Part shown: positions 24,299-30,033 of the stretch, piece after piece | Numbering within the stretch: the first letter of the stretch is position 1 | Layout of the letters: each line of letters starts with the position of its first letter | Source of the DNA: JBFGCM01 sp041581135 | Lineage (GTDB): Bacteria > Actinomycetota > Acidimicrobiia > Spongiisociales > UBA5794 | DNA: 30,033 nucleotides | Direction of reading: 5' to 3' | Assembly (NCBI GenBank): GCA_041581135.1 | Contig: JBFGCM010000041.1 | Span: forward strand, 1-30,033 | The notes under the pieces: model-generated | Seen by the model: only the letters and a program-made list of their open reading frames with translations | What the model was told of the DNA's origin: nothing | Databases searched by the model: none | Position numbers and translations under genes: made by a program

Positions 24299-25867
24299 AT
24301 GTTTGACAGTGGGTGGGCGCTCAGCCTGATCGTGTTCCTCCCCGCCATCGGCGCGCTCGTCGTGCTGGCGATTCCTAAGGAGAACGAGGAGGGACAGAAG
24401 TTCACTGCGCTGGTGTTCGCTGTTGCGTCGTTCGTCCTCGCCGTGGTGGCGGCTTTCCAGTTCGACTACGGCCAGAGCCAGGCGTTCCAGTTCGGCACCA
24501 ACATCGAGTGGATCTCGGCCATCAGCTCCAACTACCACATCGGAGTCGACGGCATCAGCCTGCCGCTGCTGGTCCTCTCCACGTTCGTGACCGTGCTCTC
24601 GATCATCTACTCGTGGAACCACTGGCCGGACCCACACAACCCCAAGGCGTTCCTGGCGTTGATCCTCATTCTCGCCACCGGGATGGCTGGCACCTTCGTG
24701 GCACTCGACCTGGTGCTGTTCTTCGTGTTCTTCGAGGTGGTGCTGCTGCCGATGTACTTCATGATCGGCATCTGGGGCGACCGCGACCGGGTGGTCCTGC
24801 CCGTCTTCAAGCGTGAGGTGGAGATGCGGCTCTACGCCAGCATCAAGTTCTTCCTGTTCACGCTGTTCGGATCGGCGTTCATGCTGCTCGGCTTCCTGGC
24901 GCTCTTCTTCACGTCGGAGCCGCACACGTTCGACATGCTCGAACTGGCCGAGGCGGGGCGAGCCGGGGCATTCACCGGCGCGGTGGGCGGCTGGATCTTC
25001 GCCGGGCTGTTCCTCGGCTTCGCCGTGAAGGTACCGATGTTCCCGTTCCACACGTGGCTGCCGGATGCACACACCGCCGCCCCCACCGTGGGCTCGGTGT
25101 TGCTGGCCGCCATCCTGCTGAAGCTGGGCACGTACGCCTTCGTACGGATCAGCATCCCCATCCTGCCGGAGCAGTCCCAGGATTGGGCGCCGTGGATCGG
25201 CATCCTGGCGGTGATCGGCATCATCTATGCATCGTTGGCCTGCCTCGCCCAAACCGACGTGAAACGCCTCATTGCGTTCTCGTCGGTGGGGCACATGGGC
25301 TTCGTGATGCTCGGCATCGCCACCCTCACCGACATCGGCATCAATGCCGCGATCATCGGCATGGTGGCGCACGGCGTCATCACCGGGCTGTTGTTCTTCC
25401 TCGCCGGGTCCATGAGCCACCGCTATCACACCAGGGAGATGTCTCGCCTCGGCGGCAACCTCAAGCTGATGCCGGTGATGGGCGCCATCCTCGGTTTCGC
25501 CGCCATGGCCTCTCTGGGCCTGCCCGGTCTCGCCGGGTTCTGGGGCGAGTTCATGGCGCTGTTGGCGGCGTTCAACCCGCTGGATGCCCTCGACCTGGAC
25601 GCACTGTTCCGCACGCTGATGGTGCTCGGCGCCATCGGCACCGTGCTCGCCGCCGGCTACCTGCTGTGGATGTTGCAGAAGGTGAACCTCGGTGAGCCTT
25701 CGGAGGAATGGGCCGACCACGAGTTCCACGATGTCGACGGCTTCGAGATGGCGGCGTGGGCGCCCCTCATCATCTCGATCCTGGTCATCGGCGTTTGGCC
25801 CAAGCTGGTCTTTGGCGCCACCAACGACGCCGTCGTCAACCTCGTCCAAGTGACGTTCGGAGGCTGA
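24299..25867 (+). CDS. nuoM: NADH-quinone oxidoreductase subunit M, operon 2
   Basis: NuoM (ND4 family), 522 aa. Channel residues: Glu146 (FFEVVLLPMYFMIGIWG), Lys244 (AVKVPMFPFHTWLPDAH), Lys275 (AILLKLGTYAF) and the late Glu of GLAGFWGEFMALL. After GIWG there is an insertion of about 14 charged residues (DRVVLPVFKREVEM, 164-177) that the operon 1 copy lacks, in a loop before the conserved KFF helix. ATG start; 12 bp after nuoL. Confidence 0.96.
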   Translation: MFDSGWALSLIVFLPAIGALVVLAIPKENEEGQKFTALVFAVASFVLAVVAAFQFDYGQSQAFQFGTNIEWISAISSNYHIGVDGISLPLLVLSTFVTVLSIIYSWNHWPDPHNPKAFLALILILATGMAGTFVALDLVLFFVFFEVVLLPMYFMIGIWGDRDRVVLPVFKREVEMRLYASIKFFLFTLFGSAFMLLGFLALFFTSEPHTFDMLELAEAGRAGAFTGAVGGWIFAGLFLGFAVKVPMFPFHTWLPDAHTAAPTVGSVLLAAILLKLGTYAFVRISIPILPEQSQDWAPWIGILAVIGIIYASLACLAQTDVKRLIAFSSVGHMGFVMLGIATLTDIGINAAIIGMVAHGVITGLLFFLAGSMSHRYHTREMSRLGGNLKLMPVMGAILGFAAMASLGLPGLAGFWGEFMALLAAFNPLDALDLDALFRTLMVLGAIGTVLAAGYLLWMLQKVNLGEPSEEWADHEFHDVDGFEMAAWAPLIISILVIGVWPKLVFGATNDAVVNLVQVTFGG

Positions 25868-25870
25868 TCG

Positions 25871-27370
25871 GTGGACATCGACTATCACGCCCTCGCTCCG
25901 GAGCTGATCCTCGGTTTCACCGTCGTGGCGGTGCTCGTCGTGGACCTGCTGCCGGTGCGCAAGTACTGGGCGGCGATCGTCGGGCTCATCGGCATCTTCG
26001 CGGCCGCGGTGCCGCTGCTGACCCTGGCTCTGTGCGCAGACCTCACGTTCTGCGACGACGGGCCCCGGCTCATCTTCGACGGCTCCTACGAGGTCGACAC
26101 GTTCGCGTTGGTGCTCAAGGCGCTGTTCTTGGTGTCGGCCTTCGTCTCGTTGCTGCTCTCGGTGGGCTACGTGGAGAGCGACCGGTACTACCAGGGCGAG
26201 TACTACTTCCTGCTGCTCGCCTCGGCGTTCGGAGCCGTGGTGATGGCCTCGTCGCGGGACCTCATCAGCATGTTCGTGGCGTTGGAGCTGGTGAGCGGCC
26301 CCGCATTCCTGCTGGCGGGATGGCGCAAGGGCGACGCCAAGTCCAACGAAGCCGCGCTGAAGTTCTTCATCATCGGGGTGCTGTCGGCCGCGCTGCTGCT
26401 GTTCGGGATGTCGCTGGTGTATGGCATCACGGGCGAGCTGACGTTCGCCGGCATCGCCGCGGCGTCCGCCGGTCTCGACGATCCCACGTTCACCATCGGT
26501 GTGCTCTTCGTGCTGCTGGGCTTTGCCTTCAAGGTTTCGGCGGTGCCGTTCCACTTCTGGACGCCGGACACCTACGAGGGGGCCCCGACGCCGGTGACGG
26601 CCTACCTGTCGGTGGGGTCCAAGGCAGCCGGGTTCGTCGGCCTCCTTGCCATGTGCTACCTGGCGTTCGGTGAGGCACGCAACCTGTGGGGCCCGGTGCT
26701 CTGGATCGTGGCGGCCGCCTCCATGACGTACGGCAACCTGGTCGCGGTGCGCCAGACGAACATCGTCCGCCTGCTGGGTTACTCCTCCATCGCACAAGGC
26801 GGCTTCATGCTGGCGCCGTTCGCGGTGGCCTCGCTGGTTGACGAAGCCGGCCTCGGAGATGCGCTCTTCGCCACCGTCACCTACCTGCTCATCTACGCAT
26901 TCATGAACTTGGGGGCGTTCGCCGTGATCATCGCCGGCGCGGTACGCACGAAGTCGGCGGAGATCGACGACTGGGCAGGCATGTGGAGCTACGCGCCCGG
27001 CATCGGCGGGCTGCTCGCCATCTTCTTCTTCGCTCTCGCCGGCATCCCTCCGCTCGCCGGGTGGTTCGCCAAGTTCGTCATGTTCCGGGCACTGCTCGTG
27101 GGTACGAGCGGGTGGGGAGCGCTGCTGGCGGCGATCGCCGTGGTGAATGCGGTGGTGGCGTTCTACTACTACGCCAAGGTCGTGAAGGCGGTGTTCATGG
27201 ACCCGGTTCCCGAGCACATCGTTGCCGACGATCTGCGTACCCGAGAGGTCAACCCGGCGCTGCAGCTTGCGTTCGCCATCACGGCAGCCGGGGTGCTCAT
27301 CCTGGGCATCTTCCCCCAGCTCATCGGGTTCTTCGGCGAGGCCACGCGACAGCTCGCCTCCGGGTTGTAG
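25871..27370 (+). CDS. nuoN: NADH-quinone oxidoreductase subunit N, operon 2
   Basis: NuoN (ND2 family), 499 aa. Channel residues: Glu139 (VALELVSGPAFLLAGW), Lys221 (FAFKVSAVPFHFWTPD), Lys251 (VGSKAAGF) and Lys401 (PLAGWFAKFVMF). The motif that normally reads QTDxKRxLAYSS is here QTNIVRLLGYSS, so a conserved loop Lys is Val299. GTG start at 25871 with GGAGG at 25859-25863, 7 bp upstream. Last complex I subunit of operon 2. Confidence 0.96.
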   Translation: MDIDYHALAPELILGFTVVAVLVVDLLPVRKYWAAIVGLIGIFAAAVPLLTLALCADLTFCDDGPRLIFDGSYEVDTFALVLKALFLVSAFVSLLLSVGYVESDRYYQGEYYFLLLASAFGAVVMASSRDLISMFVALELVSGPAFLLAGWRKGDAKSNEAALKFFIIGVLSAALLLFGMSLVYGITGELTFAGIAAASAGLDDPTFTIGVLFVLLGFAFKVSAVPFHFWTPDTYEGAPTPVTAYLSVGSKAAGFVGLLAMCYLAFGEARNLWGPVLWIVAAASMTYGNLVAVRQTNIVRLLGYSSIAQGGFMLAPFAVASLVDEAGLGDALFATVTYLLIYAFMNLGAFAVIIAGAVRTKSAEIDDWAGMWSYAPGIGGLLAIFFFALAGIPPLAGWFAKFVMFRALLVGTSGWGALLAAIAVVNAVVAFYYYAKVVKAVFMDPVPEHIVADDLRTREVNPALQLAFAITAAGVLILGIFPQLIGFFGEATRQLASGL

Positions 27371-27385
27371 CGCCGCCCCGGCGCC

Positions 27386-28444
27386 ATGTTGCGCGACACC
27401 ATCGCCGCTCGGATACGGGCCGGTGGTCCCATGGGTTTCGACGAGTTCATGAAGGCTTGCCTCTATGACCCCGAGCACGGGTTCTTCGCCACCGGCCCCC
27501 TGCGCAGCAGCCAGAGCGGCGATTTCCTGACCAGTCCCGAGGTCAGCCCGCTGTTCGGGGCGACGCTGGCGCGCTTCGTGGCCGCCGAGTGGGAGCGACT
27601 GGGACGGCCGGCCGACTTCGCCGTGGTCGACGTCGGTGCCGGGTCGGGCTCGCTACTAGCCGCCCTGCTGGAGGCCATCGACGCTCCCGTGACGGCGTGG
27701 GCGGTGGAAGCCTCGCCGGCCGCTCGAGCCGCCCTCCGTGAGATCGTGGAACCCGACCACGTCTTCGAATCGGTGGACGACCTCGGCGGGATCACCGGCG
27801 TCGTGATCGCCAACGAGCTGCTCGACAACGTGCCGGCGGGGCTCGCCGTGTGGAGCGGCGAAGAGTGGCTGGAGCGGAAGGTGGGACTCGACGATGCCGG
27901 GCGTTTCGAGTTCGTCGACGTCGCCGCCGACGGAATGATCGCCGCCTGGGCGTCGAAGTATGGCGGAGAGTTGCCGCCTGGCAGCCTCGTGGAGACCCAG
28001 CCGGCCGCAGCAACGTGGCTCCGCACCGCGCTGGCGAAGCTCGACCGTGGTGCCTTCGTTGCGTTCGACTACGGCGGCACCACCGAGGAGCTGGCGCCGC
28101 GGCGCACCCGGGGCACGCTCCGCACGTACCGGGCCCACCACCTGGGTCCGGACCCCCTCGACGAGCCCGGGGAGACCGACGTGACCGTCGACGTCAACTT
28201 CAGTGCCCTCGTCGACGTCGCCGAGGCGGCGGGTCACTCCGCCACCCTGGTCCGGCAGGACGACTTCCTCACCGAGTGGGGGCTTCGGGACGTGGTGACC
28301 GACCTGAGGCGTGCCGAGCTGGAAGCAGCCCGATCCGGTCCGGCCATGGAGCGGCTCGCCATCAGATCCAGGCTGGGGGATGCCGAGGCCTTGTTGCATC
28401 CGCGTGGCCTGGGGGACTTCCGCGTGCTCGTGGTTCGAGTGTGA
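27386..28444 (+). CDS. MidA/NDUFAF7-family SAM-dependent methyltransferase
   Basis: 352 aa, class I methyltransferase of the MidA/NDUFAF7 family. Family signatures in order: GPMGFDEFMKACLYDPEHGF (14-33), GDFLTSPEVSPLFG (45-58), SAM-binding VVDVGAGSGSLLAAL (80-94), IANELLDNVPAG (141-152), FVAFDYGG, then GTLRTYRAHHLGPDPL. In eukaryotes NDUFAF7 symmetrically dimethylates Arg85 of NDUFS2, the NuoD homologue, an early step in complex I assembly. The gene starts 15 bp after nuoN, on the same strand and with no promoter seen between them. The Arg target position is kept in NuoD of operon 2 (Arg67) and lost in NuoD of operon 1 (Thr133), so operon 2 is the likely client; that link is inference. No clear ribosome binding site before the ATG. 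Confidence 0.92.
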   Translation: MLRDTIAARIRAGGPMGFDEFMKACLYDPEHGFFATGPLRSSQSGDFLTSPEVSPLFGATLARFVAAEWERLGRPADFAVVDVGAGSGSLLAALLEAIDAPVTAWAVEASPAARAALREIVEPDHVFESVDDLGGITGVVIANELLDNVPAGLAVWSGEEWLERKVGLDDAGRFEFVDVAADGMIAAWASKYGGELPPGSLVETQPAAATWLRTALAKLDRGAFVAFDYGGTTEELAPRRTRGTLRTYRAHHLGPDPLDEPGETDVTVDVNFSALVDVAEAAGHSATLVRQDDFLTEWGLRDVVTDLRRAELEAARSGPAMERLAIRSRLGDAEALLHPRGLGDFRVLVVRV

Positions 28445-28469
28445 CCTGAGCGGCCATCCTGGCTACATT
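28441..28469 (+). promoter_or_regulatory. Possible promoter of the phosphofructokinase gene
   Basis: GTGACC (28441-28446; compare TTGACC), a 17-bp spacer and TACATT (28464-28469), overlapping the stop of the methyltransferase gene. It would give a leader of about 25 nt containing GAAGGAG (28485-28491), 10 bp before the ATG. The 57-bp gap is larger than most here and fits a new transcription unit. Confidence 0.45.
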
Positions 28470-28501
28470 TGCGGTTTCCCTCTCGAAGGAGTCTCTAGAA
28501 C

Positions 28502-29644
28502 ATGCGCGTTGGGATTCTGACTGGCGGCGGCGACGTACCGGGCCTCAATCCGTGCATCAAGGCCGTCGTGGAGCGTGTCACCAAGGCGGGTCACGACGTG
28601 GTGGGCATCCGTCGTGGCTGGGGCGGCCTCGTGGCCTACAACCCAGATGACCCGAGCACGGCGGACGAGGCGTTCATGACCCTCGACCGCGGCGTGGTGC
28701 GCACCATCGACCGCAGCGGTGGCACCATTCTGCACACGTCCCGCACCAACCCTTCCAACGTGAAGACCGCCAATGTGCCGTCGTTCCTGGAGGTCGAAGG
28801 CGAGGGTCCCCATGACCTCACCCCACACGTGCTGCGGGTGTTGGAGGATCGCAAGATCGACGTGTTGATCCCGGTCGGCGGCGACGACACCCTCTCCTAT
28901 GGATTGCGGATGCACGAAGAAGGGGTGCCCGTGGTGGCGATCCCCAAGACCATGGACAACGACGTGCACGGCACCGACTACTGCATCGGGTTCTCCACCG
29001 CCGTCACCCGGGGCGTGCAGTTCATCCACAACCTCCGCACCAGCACCGGCAGCCATGAGCGCATCGCCGTCATCGAGCTGTTCGGCCGCTACAGCGGGGA
29101 GACGTCGCTCGTCACCGCCTACCTCGCCGGTGTCGATCGGGCGCTGATCTCGGAGGTGCCGTTCGACGTGGAGAAGCTGGCGAAGCTGCTCGTCGCGGAC
29201 AAGTCGGCGAACCCGTCGAACTACGCAATGGTCACCGTGTCCGAGGGAGCGACCATGACCGGCGGCGAGATGCACCTATCGGGTGAGGCCGACGCCTACG
29301 GACACCGCAAGCTCGGCGGTATCGGCGCCGCCACCGGTGAGGCGCTCAAGGACATCACCGGCGAGGGCATCATCTACCAACAGGTGGCGTACCTGATGCG
29401 TTCGGGCGCTCCGGACTCACTCGATCTGATGGCGGCCATGAACTACGCCAACCTCGCCGCCGACCTGGCCATGGATGGCAGCACAGGGCGGATGGTGGCT
29501 CTGCGGAGCGGCACGTACAGCCATGTGCCGATCTCGGTGACCCGGGAAGGCGTGAAGCGAGTCGACGTCGGCGAGTTCTACGACGTCGACGAGTACCGGC
29601 CCCGGATCCGTCACGTGGGCGGGAAGCCCTTGTTCTTGTACTGA
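28502..29644 (+). CDS. 6-phosphofructokinase, probably pyrophosphate-dependent
   Basis: 380 aa, phosphofructokinase superfamily. Seen: phosphate-binding ILTGGGDVPGLN (5-16), PVGGDDTL (124-131), PKTMDNDV (148-155) with catalytic Asp152, and the substrate-binding ELFGRYSGE. In this family Asp at the second position after GGD (Asp129) and Lys before the TxDND motif (Lys149) indicate PPi as phosphoryl donor; ATP enzymes have Gly at both. The enzyme would interconvert fructose 6-phosphate and fructose 1,6-bisphosphate, reversibly if PPi-linked, in glycolysis and gluconeogenesis in the cytoplasm. Related actinobacterial enzymes exist that use ATP, so the donor is not certain. Own promoter is likely. 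The ATG has a good ribosome binding site. Confidence 0.9.
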   Translation: MRVGILTGGGDVPGLNPCIKAVVERVTKAGHDVVGIRRGWGGLVAYNPDDPSTADEAFMTLDRGVVRTIDRSGGTILHTSRTNPSNVKTANVPSFLEVEGEGPHDLTPHVLRVLEDRKIDVLIPVGGDDTLSYGLRMHEEGVPVVAIPKTMDNDVHGTDYCIGFSTAVTRGVQFIHNLRTSTGSHERIAVIELFGRYSGETSLVTAYLAGVDRALISEVPFDVEKLAKLLVADKSANPSNYAMVTVSEGATMTGGEMHLSGEADAYGHRKLGGIGAATGEALKDITGEGIIYQQVAYLMRSGAPDSLDLMAAMNYANLAADLAMDGSTGRMVALRSGTYSHVPISVTREGVKRVDVGEFYDVDEYRPRIRHVGGKPLFLY

Positions 29645-29660
29645 GTTGACGGGTCTGGGT

Positions 29661-29910
29661 GGCTCGCGTTGGCGGGCGATGTCGAGGACCTCGGCCCTGC
29701 GTGGGGAACTCGGCGGCTCGTCACGGGAAGCCGGATTTGGTCGAGGACCTTGGGTTCGTGGTGGGAAGCTCGCTGGCTCGTCACGGGAAGCCGGATTTGG
29801 TCGAGGACCTGGGTTCGTGGTGGGGACTCGCAGGCTCGTCACGGGAAGTCAGATTGGTCGAGGTCCTGTGTTCGTGGTGGGGAACTCGCCGGCTCGTCAC
29901 GGGAAGCCAG
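29661..29910 (+). repeat. Four to five direct repeats of about 58-60 bp
   Basis: GGCTCGTCACGGGAAG begins at 29715, 29775, 29833 and 29891, giving periods of 60, 58 and 58 bp. Between these, GTCGAGGACCT (or GTCGAGGTCCT) and TTCGTGGTGGG recur in the same order. A degenerate first copy begins at 29661 (GGCTCGCGTT, then GTCGAGGACCT). The fourth copy stops after about 20 bp, where the next repeat family takes over. Confidence 0.9.
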
Positions 29911-29918
29911 ACACCGGA

Positions 29919-29981
29919 TTCTGGTATCTGGTTTCTGGCTTCTGGTATCTGGTTTCTGGCTTCTGGTATCTGGTTTCTGGC
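29919..29981 (+). repeat. Three perfect 21-bp repeats built from heptamers
   Basis: Three identical 21-bp copies at 29919-29939, 29940-29960 and 29961-29981. From the second base of each copy, the unit reads as three heptamers, TCTGGTA, TCTGGTT and TCTGGCT, so the block is nested: 9 heptamers in 3 identical triplets. It is pyrimidine/T-rich and AT-richer than its surroundings. Confidence 0.95.
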
Positions 29982-30033
29982 TTGACGACGCTCGGCGTTG
30001 AGCGCCTACGCTCGTTTCTTCAGCCGCCGCCGC

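Larger units (their letters stand above)
29645..30033. other. Gene-free repeat-bearing tail of the window
   Basis: About 390 bp with no supportable gene. It contains the two direct-repeat families listed below. The open frames through it are made of repeats and shift frame between copies. The last 50 bp, after the repeats, show nothing that I can assign, and no convincing terminator hairpin was seen after the phosphofructokinase gene. Confidence 0.7.

Noticed and set aside
25871..27370. Loss of a proton-channel Lys in NuoN of operon 2 as evidence that it cannot pump
   Set aside because: Counting from Lys221, the second channel Lys (E. coli Lys247) falls at Lys251 and is present. The missing Lys belongs to the QTDxKR motif, not to the mapped channel.
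22859..27478. Very long antisense ORF of about 1,540 codons
   Set aside because: It lies opposite nuoL, nuoM, nuoN and the methyltransferase gene. Its His/Gln/Glu/Arg-rich composition is the usual antisense shadow of GC-rich membrane protein genes.
29661..29981. CRISPR array
   Set aside because: The 58-60 bp units repeat along nearly their full length and leave no unique spacers, and no cas genes are nearby. They are ordinary direct repeats.
29659..29985. Repeat-rich ORF on the + strand as a protein gene
   Set aside because: It exists only because the repeats lack stops in one frame. The copies are 58 or 60 bp apart, so the frame changes between them, and no ribosome binding site precedes it.
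1..30033. tRNA, rRNA, insertion sequence or phage attachment site
   Set aside because: No intergenic stretch is large enough or shows cloverleaf, rRNA or transposase signatures. All larger gaps were read and assigned above.

Overview
The window comes from a high-GC bacterium whose genes are tightly packed, often with 4-bp stop/start overlaps and many GTG or TTG starts. The protein styles (Thermus/actinobacterial-type Nuo with the extra N7 cysteines in NuoG, a PPi-type phosphofructokinase, a second Nuo set without NuoEFG) suggest an actinobacterium, perhaps Acidimicrobiia. This assignment is inference from protein style only.

Region 1 (1-14321, + strand) is the nuo operon of a 14-subunit NADH:quinone oxidoreductase (respiratory complex I): nuoB (5' end outside the window), C, D, E, F, G, H, I, J, K, L, M, N. 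All expected cofactor ligands that fall inside the window are present: FMN/NADH site, N1a, N1b, N3, N4, N5, N7, N6a, N6b and two of the four N2 ligands. The proton-channel lysines and glutamates I checked are also present. A bactofilin-like beta-repeat membrane protein (14305-15582) overlaps the end of nuoN and so belongs to the same transcription unit.

Region 2 (15585-16697, - strand) is a nucleotide pyrophosphatase/phosphodiesterase of the alkaline phosphatase superfamily. It converges on region 1 with 2 bp between the stop codons.

Region 3 (16788-28444, + strand) is a second, divergent nuo operon: a promoter, a 5' inverted repeat, then nuoA, B, C, D, H, I, J, K, L, M, N. The NADH-oxidising module E-F-G is absent. 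In its place between nuoD and nuoH is a 253-bp stretch with a 72-bp tandem duplication and an 86-codon ORF that overlaps both neighbours by 4 bp. The operon is followed after 15 bp by a MidA/NDUFAF7-family methyltransferase, whose eukaryotic relatives dimethylate one arginine of the NuoD homologue. That arginine is present in NuoD of operon 2 (Arg67) and is Thr133 in NuoD of operon 1. Operon 2 also has substitutions at quinone-site positions that are otherwise nearly invariant: Trp for the quinone-binding Tyr in NuoD, Pro for Arg in the RASPRQ motif of NuoB, and Ile for Glu in the acidic quinone loop of NuoH.

Region 4 (28441-30033) has a plausible promoter, a probable pyrophosphate-dependent phosphofructokinase, and a gene-free tail of about 390 bp with two nested families of direct repeats.

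Taken together, one locus encodes a complete NADH-fed complex I and, beside it, an 11-subunit complex I-like proton pump with an unknown electron donor, a remodelled quinone pocket and its own likely assembly methyltransferase.
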